The notes under the pieces: model-generated
What the model saw: only the letters and a program-made list of their open reading frames with translations
Database searches by the model: none
What the model was told of the DNA's origin: nothing
Made by a program: the position numbers and the translations under genes
DNA from: Leifsonia sp. Root4
Lineage (GTDB): Bacteria; Actinomycetota; Actinomycetes; Actinomycetales; Microbacteriaceae
Assembly: GCF_001425085.1 (NCBI RefSeq)
Contig: NZ_LMDN01000001.1
Location: 631,092 to 695,091 of the forward strand
Direction: 5' to 3'
Length of the DNA: 64,000 nucleotides
Part shown: one piece after another, positions 15,287 through 23,733 of the stretch
Position numbering within the stretch: the stretch's first letter is position 1
Layout: every line of letters starts with the position of its first letter

Positions 15287-15355
15287 CGGAGGAGAAAGCG
15301 CGATCGGGAGGATGGATTCCGCGATTGCGCCCTCCGCACCGCGCTTTCTCCTCCC
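15287..15355. repeat. 69-bp palindromic repeat, right copy
   Basis: This copy differs in one of 69 bases from the repeat at 14263-14331, and has the same 15-bp outer arms (15288-15302 and 15340-15354). It starts 12 bases after the DUF559 stop and ends 17 bases before the convergent histidine-kinase stop, so it could also terminate transcription from both sides. Confidence 0.9.
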
Positions 15356-15372
15356 GAGTCAGTCCCAGTGAG

Positions 15373-17172
15373 TCAGGCGACGACGCCGGCGTCGCGCACG
15401 AGCGGGATCCACGCCGTCACCGATGTTCCGTTCTCGGGTGCGCTCCGCAGCTCCACCCGCCCGCCGAGCGTCTCGACCCGGTCGATCAGGCCGAGCAGGC
15501 CGCTGCCGACTCCGAGCGACGCACCGCCCTTGCCGTCATCCGACACCTCGATGACGAGCTCGCCATCGCTCTCGACCACGATCACGCGACCGGCCCGTGC
15601 CTCGGCGTATTTGGCGATGTTGGTGAGGCATTCCGCGATGAAGAAGTAGCCGGTCGCCTCGATCACGGACGGCAGCCGGGCATCGATGCCGATGCGCGTG
15701 TCGATCGGCACCGGGGAATGCGCGACGAGCTCCGGCACGGCCGAGGCCAGCCCACCGACGGTGAGCGAGGTGGGGTGGATGCCGCGGGCCAGCTCGCGCA
15801 ACTGCTTGAGCGCGGCAGAGAGTTGCTGCAGCGCCGCATCGAGGTCGGCGGCGATCTCGTGCTGCTCAAGCTGCTCCGCCTTGCCGGATGCCATCCTCAG
15901 GCGCAACGCCAGGGCGACCAGCGATTGCTGGGAGCCGTCGTGCAGGTCACGCTCGATCTGCCGTCTGGCCGCGATGCCGGCATCCACGATGCGCAGCCTC
16001 GACTCCCGCACCTCGCGCAGTGTGGCCTCGAGTTCCCCGCGCAGCCGCCCGTTGTCCACGCTCAAGCGCAGAGCCGTCGACACGGCGTCGAGGAGCTTCG
16101 CGTTCTCGCTCAGCGCGCTGTCGTGCCGGATGACGGCGAGCGGCCCGTCCGGGGTGTTGATCGGCAGCAGCGACCCGCGCCGCTCCCCCCGCTTGCGCCC
16201 CTCCCCGCGTGCGGTCGGAACCGCGATCTGCCCGCGTGAATCGACGTAGCGTCGGCGCTCGTCGTCCCACCAGTAGACCCGCAGCGACGGATCCCGGAGC
16301 GTGTCGGCCAGGATCGACTGCCACAGCGTGCGGTCGACGCCGTCCCGCGTGATCACCATCAGGTCGGAGACGCGGCCGCGCAGCCCGAGCAGATAGCTGA
16401 GTCCGGCGACGAAGCCGACCGGCACGGCCGCCGTCGCCGCGAGCGAGACGTAACCGAGCACCTCGAGCACGGTGCCGCCGAAGGAGTACATCAGCGTCTC
16501 GTACGCGATCGCCGCCGCCCAGAGCACCAGGGCGACCGGCATCACGAACGCGATGTGCCGTGCCGGGGTGCTCCCCCTCACCCAACGGGTGACCACGAGC
16601 GCGACGATCAGCACGATCAGTGCGACACCGAAGAGCCGGAAGGCCCGGTCGACGAGCAGGAAGATCTCGTCCCCCGGCACGATCGCGTAGGGGTTGGGCG
16701 CCACGTCGCGGCTCGCGTCCGACGGCTGGTTGAACAGCACGGCACAGACGAATCTGATCGAGGTCGCGGTGCACGCCACCATGACGATCGCGACGTCGAT
16801 CGGGCCGTGCAGGCGCCCGGCCGGGTACACCAGGACGATGGCCCCGACAAGCACAGCCCAGACCAGCCCGAGCCCTTCCATCAGCGGCCACAGCCAGCCG
16901 ATCTGCTCCGTCGCCGCGATGAAGGTGGGCGGCAGCCAGAGGAAGGCGACGGCGATCATGATGCGGCCGGGAACGGGCGAGTCGGCCGTGCGCCAGGCCA
17001 TCCACGCGCAGACCACGTAACAGAGGCCGACGGCCGTGTGCATGACGGTGTACGGCGCCGTCCACTCCGGCTGGAAGACGCCCGCCTCCGAACCGATCAC
17101 CTCGACCGCGAAGACGACCGCGGTCGCGAGGACGACGAGCGCGAGACGCAGTCGCGGCAGCGAGCGGCTCAC
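15373..17172 (-). CDS. NarL-type sensor histidine kinase
   Basis: A 599-residue membrane kinase. The N-terminal half has about eight hydrophobic segments (within residues 8-265), followed by a GAF-like linker containing the segment YWWDDERRRYVDSRGQI. The HisKA_3 dimerisation helix contains RQIERDLHDGSQQ with the phospho-acceptor H411. A HATPase_c domain follows, with ECLTNIAKYAEA (N box), SDDGKGG and GSGLLGLIDRV. Its partner is the LuxR-type regulator directly upstream, whose stop overlaps this start by four bases. The many membrane segments and lack of an extracellular domain suggest sensing within the membrane; the signal is unknown. Confidence 0.92.
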   Translation of the reverse strand: MSRSLPRLRLALVVLATAVVFAVEVIGSEAGVFQPEWTAPYTVMHTAVGLCYVVCAWMAWRTADSPVPGRIMIAVAFLWLPPTFIAATEQIGWLWPLMEGLGLVWAVLVGAIVLVYPAGRLHGPIDVAIVMVACTATSIRFVCAVLFNQPSDASRDVAPNPYAIVPGDEIFLLVDRAFRLFGVALIVLIVALVVTRWVRGSTPARHIAFVMPVALVLWAAAIAYETLMYSFGGTVLEVLGYVSLAATAAVPVGFVAGLSYLLGLRGRVSDLMVITRDGVDRTLWQSILADTLRDPSLRVYWWDDERRRYVDSRGQIAVPTARGEGRKRGERRGSLLPINTPDGPLAVIRHDSALSENAKLLDAVSTALRLSVDNGRLRGELEATLREVRESRLRIVDAGIAARRQIERDLHDGSQQSLVALALRLRMASGKAEQLEQHEIAADLDAALQQLSAALKQLRELARGIHPTSLTVGGLASAVPELVAHSPVPIDTRIGIDARLPSVIEATGYFFIAECLTNIAKYAEARAGRVIVVESDGELVIEVSDDGKGGASLGVGSGLLGLIDRVETLGGRVELRSAPENGTSVTAWIPLVRDAGVVA

Positions 17173-17846
17173 GGCCCGAGCAGCCGCAGAACCGCCAGCA
17201 CCCGCCTGTGCTCCCCCGGCGAATCGTCGATGCCGAGCTTGGCCATGATGCTGCCGATGTGCGTCTCCACCGTCTTCAGGCTGAGGAAGAGCGCCGCGGC
17301 GATGCCGCCGTTGGACTTGCCCTGGGCCATCAGGGTGAGCACCTCCCGCTCGCGCGGGGTCAGCGAGGTGAGCGCGTTGGAGCTCGGCGTACCGACGAGC
17401 AGGGCGACGACCTCCGGGTCAACCACCGAGCCCCCGCCCGCCACCGTGTGCACGGCGTGGACGAAGGACTCCGGGTCGGCGATGCGATCCTTCAGCAGAT
17501 AGCCGGTGCCGCCGCCCGCGCTCATGGCCCGAATCGCATAGGAGGGAGTCGCATACATCGAGAGCATCAGCACCCCGACGTCGGATCCGGACGCCCGGAG
17601 CGCCTCGAGCACGAGCAGGCCCTCGTCACTGTGCGTCGGCGGCATCCGGATGTCGAGGACGAGCGCGTCGAGGCGGTCATCCTCAATCAGCTCATGCACG
17701 CCGTCTGCGCTGTCGAGGGAGGCGACGACGTCGAAACCGTGCGCCAGCAGCACCGTTTCGATGCCGCTGCGGAGCAGCACTGAGTCGTCAGCGATCGCGA
17801 CGCGCAGAGGAGCGCGATTGCCGGCAGACCCCGCTTCGCCCGTCAC
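17169..17846 (-). CDS. LuxR/NarL-family response regulator
   Basis: A 225-residue regulator with a receiver domain (about 14-135; acidic pair ADD, phospho-acceptor D65 in LVLDIRMPP, and Lys in GYLLKDR) and a C-terminal LuxR-type helix-turn-helix (LTPREREVLTLMAQGKSNGG, then KTVETHIGSIMAKLGI). It is transcribed with the histidine kinase (ATGA overlap), so it is the cognate output. A single-domain receiver gene lies 15 bases upstream in the same direction. Confidence 0.93.
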   Translation of the reverse strand: MTGEAGSAGNRAPLRVAIADDSVLLRSGIETVLLAHGFDVVASLDSADGVHELIEDDRLDALVLDIRMPPTHSDEGLLVLEALRASGSDVGVLMLSMYATPSYAIRAMSAGGGTGYLLKDRIADPESFVHAVHTVAGGGSVVDPEVVALLVGTPSSNALTSLTPREREVLTLMAQGKSNGGIAAALFLSLKTVETHIGSIMAKLGIDDSPGEHRRVLAVLRLLGP

Positions 17847-17861
17847 CGCTCACGCCCTCGC

Positions 17862-18212
17862 TCACGCGACGAACCTCCGCAGCATCTCACCGGAGAGCTC
17901 GTCCTTTGGAATGAATCCGTCGGCACCGCTGGACTCAACACGAGTGCCGTAATCGCTCTGATCGCGGCTCGAAATGAGCACGATCACAGCGCTTCCCTGC
18001 TCGCGCAGAAGCGGTACTACATCGAATCCCACCGCATCGGGCAGCATTACGTCAAGCAAAATCAGATCTGGAGTGAGATCGAGGGCGAGCTGGACTCCGA
18101 GCTCCGCTGACGCGGTGTCTCCGACAACGTCGAATGCAGCGAGCTCAAGCAGGCGGCGGGCCTGCTCACGAAAGCCAGGGTGGTCATCAACAATCAGTAC
18201 CCGTGCGTTCAT
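17862..18212 (-). CDS. Single-domain response regulator (receiver only)
   Basis: A 116-residue CheY-size receiver with no output domain. The acidic pair is DD at 9-10, the phospho-acceptor is D54 in LILLDVMLP, the switch Ser lies in VLISSRD, and the conserved Lys is K103 in FIPKDEL. It lies first in an apparent operon with the LuxR regulator and kinase (15-base gap). It may act as a phosphate sink or compete for the same kinase. Its sequence looks less GC-rich than its neighbours (under about 60% by eye), which may mean a separate origin. The gene to its right is divergent. Confidence 0.88.
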   Translation of the reverse strand: MNARVLIVDDHPGFREQARRLLELAAFDVVGDTASAELGVQLALDLTPDLILLDVMLPDAVGFDVVPLLREQGSAVIVLISSRDQSDYGTRVESSGADGFIPKDELSGEMLRRFVA

Positions 18213-18337
18213 GTTTTGATTCTCACCGCCGACGCATTCCCGCGGCTATCGGGGTGTGCCCTGAGCATGCAGAGGGGTGGTGCGGATGCGCACCGTCTCG
18301 CGAAGCGGCGAAGCTGGAATTCTGCAAGGAGGCAGTC

Positions 18338-19606
18338 ATGAGCATCGATACCGTCATTCCGTCACGCCCGCGATCCGCTGCCAACCGGATTCGCAGCGCC
18401 GAGCTCCAGAGAGAGGAGCACCGCCGCAGCGACCGCGCCGCGCTGCACGAGTACGCGAGCACCATCGGCCTGGCCGCGCTCGTGCGCCGTGCCGGCACGC
18501 CGCTGTTCGTGCTCGACCCGGCCAGGGTCGCCGGCGAGTTCGAGCGCTTCACTGAGCTGCTGCCGTTCGTGCGGCTGCGCTACGCGCTCGCGGCGCTGCC
18601 ACATCCGGCTGTGATCCGCACGGTCGCCTCGTGTGGCGGCGGTTTCGACGCGGTGAGCACCGGCGAACTGGCCATGCTCGCTCACGAGCAGATTCCGGCA
18701 TCCGATGCCGTGTTCTCGCACCCCATCAAGCGCGCAGACGACATCGCGACCGCGGCCGCCGCGGGGGTGCGTCTCTTCGTCGCCGACAATCCGGCCGAGG
18801 TGCGCAAGTTCGCCGGCGTGCACCCAGAGCTGCGGCTGCTGCTGCGGCTGCGCCGCGTTGCCGATGCTGCGCACTTCGGCATCGACAGCGAGCACGCCCT
18901 GAACCTGGCCCGGTTCGCCACGAGCCTCGGAGTCGGGGTCGCGGGCTTCTCGGTTCACGTCGACGCCTCTGAGCCCGACGCGCCTGCCGCACTCTCCACC
19001 ATGGTGCACGAGGCTCTGCGGCTGATCGACGAGGGCAACGCCCGCTGGGGGCTCGGACTCGACACCATCGATCTGGGCGGCGGGATGCCGACGGATCACG
19101 AGGGCGGCGAAGCCGGGGCCGATGCCATGACCGCCGTGGTGCGCAGCATCCTGGCCCCGCGCGTTCCGGGGCTCAGCGTGCTGGCCGTGCTCGGGCGCTG
19201 CATCGCTGCGCCGGCGATGCTCCTCGCCACCAGCGTGGTCGGTCAGGCGACCAGGGACGGCGAGGTCTGGCACTACCTCGACGACGGCATGCACGGCAGC
19301 TTCGCCGGCTTGCGCGGCTCCGGCGAGGTGCCGACCATGTTCAGCCTGAGCGAGGTCGAGCGCGCGGGAAGCGACGCGCGTGAACCCCTGTACCCGTGCA
19401 CCCTGGTCGGCGCCAGCACCGACGGAATCGATGTCATCGCCCGCGGGATCCCGCTGCCGCCCCTCGGCGTGAACGATGTTCTGCTCTGCCCGGACATGGG
19501 TGCATACTCACTCGTCATGGCCTCGAACTTCGAGGCGGTGCACCGCACGCGTGTGCATGTGCTGCGCCCCTCACGCGCCCAGGGCAAGCGCACCGTCAAC
19601 GTCTGA
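18338..19606 (+). CDS. Ornithine/DAP decarboxylase-fold protein lacking the PLP lysine
   Basis: A 422-residue protein with the fold type III layout of ornithine/arginine/diaminopimelate decarboxylases: an alpha/beta barrel (about 50-290, with GGGFDAVSTGE and IDLGGGMP) and a C-terminal beta domain (LLCPDMGAYSLVMAS). The Schiff-base lysine of the family, normally in YAVKxN, is alanine here: RYALAALPHP with A85. The catalytic Cys segment (GPTCDGLD in ODC) reads GASTDGID with T361. PLP chemistry therefore looks impossible by the usual route, as in the eukaryotic antizyme inhibitor. The frame is intact and the ATG at 18338 has AAGGAGG five bases upstream, so it is probably expressed. A regulatory or polyamine-binding role is conceivable; the function is unknown. 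Confidence 0.8.
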   Translation: MSIDTVIPSRPRSAANRIRSAELQREEHRRSDRAALHEYASTIGLAALVRRAGTPLFVLDPARVAGEFERFTELLPFVRLRYALAALPHPAVIRTVASCGGGFDAVSTGELAMLAHEQIPASDAVFSHPIKRADDIATAAAAGVRLFVADNPAEVRKFAGVHPELRLLLRLRRVADAAHFGIDSEHALNLARFATSLGVGVAGFSVHVDASEPDAPAALSTMVHEALRLIDEGNARWGLGLDTIDLGGGMPTDHEGGEAGADAMTAVVRSILAPRVPGLSVLAVLGRCIAAPAMLLATSVVGQATRDGEVWHYLDDGMHGSFAGLRGSGEVPTMFSLSEVERAGSDAREPLYPCTLVGASTDGIDVIARGIPLPPLGVNDVLLCPDMGAYSLVMASNFEAVHRTRVHVLRPSRAQGKRTVNV

Positions 19607-19649
19607 CGTGTACCGGGTCTGACGTTCACCGGGTCTGACGTGCACCGGC
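19602..19649. repeat. 16-bp tandem repeat, three copies, spanning a stop codon
   Basis: Three units close to TCTGACGTGTACCGGG (19602-19617, 19618-19633, 19634-19649). The first unit contains the stop codon of the decarboxylase-fold gene. The remainder is non-coding. Confidence 0.8.
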
Positions 19650-19774
19650 CGGGCTTTCAGGGGCCGCCCCGATGCCCCGAATGCGAGTAAACGTCATGAT
19701 TGATCCCAGTGCTGCGGCCCGCGTGCTCCGAGTACCCGACAAACGAGTCGGCTGGCCGCTCATTAATTTGCGTT

Positions 19775-19805
19775 TGTGCGGGCGTAGGGCTTCTGCGCCC
19801 GCACA
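19775..19805. terminator. Stem-loop between convergent genes
   Basis: A perfect 10-bp stem (19775-19784 with 19796-19805; arm TGTGCGGGCG) with an 11-base loop lies 32 bases beyond the beta-galactosidase stop, between the convergent genes. No clear T-run follows on either side. It is a probable terminator of the GH35 operon. The rest of 19650-19837 holds nothing I can recognise. Confidence 0.65.
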
Positions 19806-19837
19806 GCGTGCATCCTCCCGGGTACAGTCGGTCGCGT

Positions 19838-21691
19838 TCAGTCGAACGTCTCGATGAACTCCTCTTCCGGGCCGAGCACGGCGCTCTCACGCAGCTCGAT
19901 CACCGCGCCGCGGTGTTCCAGTTCCAGCACCGTGATCGTGTTCTCGCCGGCCTGAAGCAGGGGCGCCGGCAGATAGAGGGTCAGCTGCGGCCCGATCTCC
20001 CAGTACCGGCCGAGCAGGAAGCCGTTCACCCAGACGAAGCCCTTGCCGAAGCCGGGCAGCGCGATGAAGCTGTCGCCCGCCTGCTCGATGTCCAACGTCG
20101 CGACGGCGAAACCAGGGCCATCGGGGTCGGCGGATGCCGGAGCCGCTGCGCGCGCGAGCAGCGCGGCATCCCACTGCTCCAGCGGCAGCGGCGTGCTGCT
20201 CCACCCCTGCACGAGTCGGCGCTCGATCTGCACCCCTCCGAGAATCCCCTTGCCCTGGCCGAGCAGCGGGCCGTAGTTGATGCGCCCCTGGTTCTCGACG
20301 AGGATCTCGAGCACGACGCGCTCCCCCGCGCCGGCGACGGGGATTCCGTGCCCGGCAGTCTCGGTGTCGAGCATTCCGATCAGCGCGCCGTCGATCCAGA
20401 GCTGGGCGCGGTCATGCAGGCCGCGGATCGTGAGCAGGCTCTGCCCCCGCGGCAGGATCGGTTCCGCCCGGTAGAACACGAGCCCGCTGTCGATGCCGAG
20501 TTCCTCGAAGCTCAGCGGGCGGGGCGCCACGCTGCTCTCGGCAGAGGCCGAGACGGATCGCGCCGCGGCGAGCAGATCGGCACGGTGCTCGACGGTCACG
20601 ACCCGCGCGCCCAGCACCGGTGTCGGCGCTGGCGGGGCTGGCAGGGGCAGTCCCGTGAACTCTCCGAGCACGCGCCGCAGCATCCGTCCCTTGGCCGTGA
20701 TGGTGCCGCCCTCGCTGACGGGCGCGTCGGAGTCGTAGCTGGTGACCGTCGGCTGCAGCACATCGCCGTCGTGATTCGCTCCGGCCCAGAGGCCGAAGTT
20801 GGTGCCACCGTGGGCCATGTAGAAGCTGACCGATCCGCCCTCGCCGAGGATGTCGCGCACGACGGTCTCGACGCCATCCGGCTCGCGGATGTGGTGCCGC
20901 TCACCCCAGTGGTCGAACCAGCCGTTCCAGAACTCGGCGCAGAGAAAGGGCTCACCGCTCCGACGCGAGCGCAGCAGGGCGGCCGCCTGGGCTGCCCTCG
21001 ATCCGAATGTGGCCGTGGCGAGCACGTCTGGCAGCGTTCCGCCGTCGAGCATCAGCTCGGTCGGACCGTCTGCCGTGTAGAGCAGCTCGGTGATTCCGCG
21101 CTGCACGAGGGCGTCGCGCATCCAGCGCATGTAGCCGTGATCGTCACCGTAGCTGCCGAACTCATTCTCGACCTGCACGGCCACGATGGGCCCGCCGTTG
21201 CTCCGCTGCAGCCGCACGAGGCGCGGGATCAGCTCGTCGAACCACTCGGTGACCGCCGCCAGGTAGCGCTCGTCGCTCGAGCGCGGGTGCAGCCCGGGCT
21301 GACCGGTGAGCCAGGCGGGGAGCCCGCCGTTGTTCCACTCCGCGCAGATGTAGGGGCCCGGCCGCACGATCACGTCCAGACCCAACTCGGCGGCGATGCC
21401 GATGAAGCGCTCGACGTCGCGCCAGCCGGTGAAATCGGCCGGGCCGTCGCCCTGCTGGTGGAAGTTCCAGGCGATGTAGGTGTCGACGGTGTTCAGCCCG
21501 AGGGCGGCCACCGCCTCCAGGCGCTGGCGCCATTGCTCCGGGTGCACCCGGAAATAATGCACCGACCCGCTCAGCACGCGGTGCGGGGTGCCGCTCCGCA
21601 CGAACTGGCCGTCGCGGTAGCCGAGGGTGGCCGGGAGGGCAGGGTTGTCGGCGACGGATGCCGCGGCATCCGTCTCGGCAAGAAGACTCAC
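19838..21691 (-). CDS. Beta-galactosidase, glycoside hydrolase family 35
   Basis: A 617-residue GH35 enzyme. The N-terminal catalytic barrel begins with GTPHRVLSGSVHYFR. The acid/base is E177 in VQVENEFGSYG and the nucleophile is E253 in CAEFWNGWFDHWG. C-terminal beta-sandwich (jelly-roll) domains follow (about 340-617), ending in a segment with FGKGFVWVNGFLLGRYW. There is no signal peptide, so it acts inside the cell on beta-galactosides imported by the permeases encoded upstream. The start is a GTG at 21691 with GGAG seven bases upstream; it overlaps the permease stop by four bases. It is the last gene of an operon probably controlled by the LacI protein at 25293. Confidence 0.95.
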   Translation of the reverse strand: MSLLAETDAAASVADNPALPATLGYRDGQFVRSGTPHRVLSGSVHYFRVHPEQWRQRLEAVAALGLNTVDTYIAWNFHQQGDGPADFTGWRDVERFIGIAAELGLDVIVRPGPYICAEWNNGGLPAWLTGQPGLHPRSSDERYLAAVTEWFDELIPRLVRLQRSNGGPIVAVQVENEFGSYGDDHGYMRWMRDALVQRGITELLYTADGPTELMLDGGTLPDVLATATFGSRAAQAAALLRSRRSGEPFLCAEFWNGWFDHWGERHHIREPDGVETVVRDILGEGGSVSFYMAHGGTNFGLWAGANHDGDVLQPTVTSYDSDAPVSEGGTITAKGRMLRRVLGEFTGLPLPAPPAPTPVLGARVVTVEHRADLLAAARSVSASAESSVAPRPLSFEELGIDSGLVFYRAEPILPRGQSLLTIRGLHDRAQLWIDGALIGMLDTETAGHGIPVAGAGERVVLEILVENQGRINYGPLLGQGKGILGGVQIERRLVQGWSSTPLPLEQWDAALLARAAAPASADPDGPGFAVATLDIEQAGDSFIALPGFGKGFVWVNGFLLGRYWEIGPQLTLYLPAPLLQAGENTITVLELEHRGAVIELRESAVLGPEEEFIETFD

Positions 21692-22635
21692 TTGATTGCT
21701 CCAGCGGTGAGGCCGGCGCGCCAGAAGCGTTGCAGGCACAGGAAGGCGATGACGAGGGGGATGATCGAGAGGAAGGCACCGACGACGACGGTTCCGGCCG
21801 GCACATTGCCGTTGGATGCCGCCCAGCCGACGAGCCCGACCGTGACCGGCTGCAAGCTGGTGTCGTTGAGCACCATGGCAGGCAGCAGGTAGTTGTTCCA
21901 CACCTCGACGAACTGGAACAGGAAGATCGTGACGAGGGCAGGCGCCATGATGCGCATCGACACCGAACGGAAGATGCGGAACTCACCGGCGCCGTCGAGC
22001 CGCCCGGCCTCGATGAGTTCGTCCGGCACGGATTGGGCGGCGAAGACACGGGCGAGGTAGACGCCGAACGGGCTGACGACGCTCGGCAGCAACACAGCGA
22101 GCGGGTTGTTCAGCAGGCCGACCTGGTTGAACATCAGGAACAGCGGAAGCGTGAACATGACCTTGGGGATCAGCACGGCGGCGAGCACCGCGCCGAAGAT
22201 CAGGCCGCGGCCCTTGAAGCTGTACTTCGCGATCGCATAGCCGGCCATCGCCGAGAGCACGGTGCCGACGAGGGCGGCCGTTCCGGCGTAGAAAACACTG
22301 TTCAGCATCCAGCGGCCGAACACACCGTTGTTGACATCGAAGACGGCGGTCACGTTCTCGACCAGGCCGAAGCCGTCGAACCACAGCCCGTTGCCGACGA
22401 ACTGGCGGCCGGCCGGCTTGGTGCTGGCGACCAGCAGCCACCAGATCGGCAGCAGGAAGTAGACGGCTGCGATGAGGAGCACCGCCATCACGCCGAAGCG
22501 ACTCGCGAAGCCGGCCATGGGGTTGGCCGCGCTGCCGTCACGGCTGCGCTGACGGCGCGGCGGCCTCGTGGCAGAGACCAGCGTGGCGGTGCCGAGCGTG
22601 TTCTGGCGGAGATCGTGCGGGCTGAGCGTTGGCAT
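21688..22635 (-). CDS. Sugar ABC transporter permease, MalG-like
   Basis: A 315-residue CUT1 permease with six membrane segments after an Arg-rich cytoplasmic N-terminus of about 45 residues. The EAA loop is degenerate (IEAGRLDGAGEFRIFRSVSM). It ends in AGAIK. Its start overlaps the stop of the partner permease by one base (TGATG). With the lipoprotein at 23778-25085 it forms the importer for the galactoside hydrolysed by the GH35 enzyme. No ATPase is encoded nearby. Confidence 0.9.
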   Translation of the reverse strand: MPTLSPHDLRQNTLGTATLVSATRPPRRQRSRDGSAANPMAGFASRFGVMAVLLIAAVYFLLPIWWLLVASTKPAGRQFVGNGLWFDGFGLVENVTAVFDVNNGVFGRWMLNSVFYAGTAALVGTVLSAMAGYAIAKYSFKGRGLIFGAVLAAVLIPKVMFTLPLFLMFNQVGLLNNPLAVLLPSVVSPFGVYLARVFAAQSVPDELIEAGRLDGAGEFRIFRSVSMRIMAPALVTIFLFQFVEVWNNYLLPAMVLNDTSLQPVTVGLVGWAASNGNVPAGTVVVGAFLSIIPLVIAFLCLQRFWRAGLTAGAIK

Positions 22636-23648
22636 CAGGCGTCATCTCCCTGGCTGGTGATGCGGAAGAACGCCCAGGAGAGCACGCCGACGAGCACGGC
22701 GAGCACGACGGACTGCGCCGCGGCGTAGGGGTAGTTCTGGGCGGCGACGGATGCCTGCGCCGCCATGAGCGGGGTGAAGGTGGAGGTGATGGCGCCGCCA
22801 GAGATCGACTTGAGCACGGTCGGCTCGTTGAACAGCTGCGCCGAACCGATGATCGAGAAGACCGTGGTGAGGATGATCGCTGGGCGCACCATGGGGATCT
22901 TGATGCTCCACGCCATCCGCACGGCCGAGGCGCCATCGAGTTTGGCCGCCTCGAGCGTCTCGGCGGGGATCGTCTGAAGCGCGGAGTAGATGATCAGCAT
23001 GTTGTACCCGGTCCAGCACCAGGTGACGACGTTGGCGACCGACCACAGGGCCAGGCCATCGCCGAAAAACGGGATCGAGAAGCCGAAGCTGTCCTGGAGG
23101 AAACCGTTGATCGGGCTGGTGACCGGCGAGTACAGGAACGACCACATCACCGCGGCGACGACTCCGGGAACCGCGAACGGCAGGAAACTGCTCAACCGGA
23201 AGAAGCCTTTGGCGCGCGCGGACTTGGAGTCGATGAGCAGCGCCAGCAGCAGGGCGACCCCGAGCATGAGCGGCACCTGCACGACGCCGAAGAGCAGAAC
23301 GCGGCCGAGGGATGCCGTGAACTCGGTGTCGGCGAAGACCCTGGCGTAGTTCGCCAGCGGATCGAAGTTCAGGGTGGGGGCGGTGAGTCCGAGCCCGTCG
23401 CGCTTCAGGGTGAACAGGCTCTGCGCGATGGCGAAGGCGATCGGCAGCACGTACATGCCGAGGAAGAGCAGCAGGAACGGTGCCAGGAAGAGCATCGGGG
23501 TGCGCCAGCGGAGAGCCGCCGCGCTGGCCGACTTCCGGGTACTCGCCGACGGCGTGCTCGGCGATGCCTGAGGCGACGAGGACTGGGGCGACGAGGACTG
23601 GGGCGACGATGACTGGGTGGCTGCTGCTGTGGCTGCAACGGCGGTCAT
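22635..23648 (-). CDS. Sugar ABC transporter permease, MalF-like, with SSPQ repeats
   Basis: A 337-residue CUT1 permease with six membrane segments and the EAA loop EAAKLDGASAVRMAWSIKIP. The cytoplasmic N-terminus is unusual: a Ala/Thr-rich start, then three tandem SSPQ repeats encoded by a 12-base tandem duplication (about 23575-23610), and a Ser/Pro-rich linker before the first membrane helix near residue 50. The repeat lies outside the transport core and is probably harmless length variation. The next gene downstream overlaps by one base. Confidence 0.9.
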   Translation of the reverse strand: MTAVAATAAATQSSSPQSSSPQSSSPQASPSTPSASTRKSASAAALRWRTPMLFLAPFLLLFLGMYVLPIAFAIAQSLFTLKRDGLGLTAPTLNFDPLANYARVFADTEFTASLGRVLLFGVVQVPLMLGVALLLALLIDSKSARAKGFFRLSSFLPFAVPGVVAAVMWSFLYSPVTSPINGFLQDSFGFSIPFFGDGLALWSVANVVTWCWTGYNMLIIYSALQTIPAETLEAAKLDGASAVRMAWSIKIPMVRPAIILTTVFSIIGSAQLFNEPTVLKSISGGAITSTFTPLMAAQASVAAQNYPYAAAQSVVLAVLVGVLSWAFFRITSQGDDA

Positions 23649-23733
23649 GCTGCCTCCTTTCGCGGTGGGATGGGTGTGACGGGGCCGGGTGGTGGCGGGC
23701 CGGGGGTGATCGGCCCGCCACCGGTGTCGTTGC

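Noticed and set aside
14263..15355. Insertion sequence or classical composite transposon
   Set aside because: There is no transposase fold in the enclosed gene, the flanks are direct copies of a palindrome instead of terminal inverted repeats, and I could not identify target-site duplications.
16555..17502. Plus-strand open frame opposite the histidine kinase
   Set aside because: Arg/His/Asp-rich composition without domains, antisense to a clear kinase and regulator.
23572..23620. Frameshift or assembly error in the permease N-terminus
   Set aside because: The 12-base repeat encoding SSPQ keeps the frame and lies in a non-conserved cytoplasmic tail, so it looks like true length variation.
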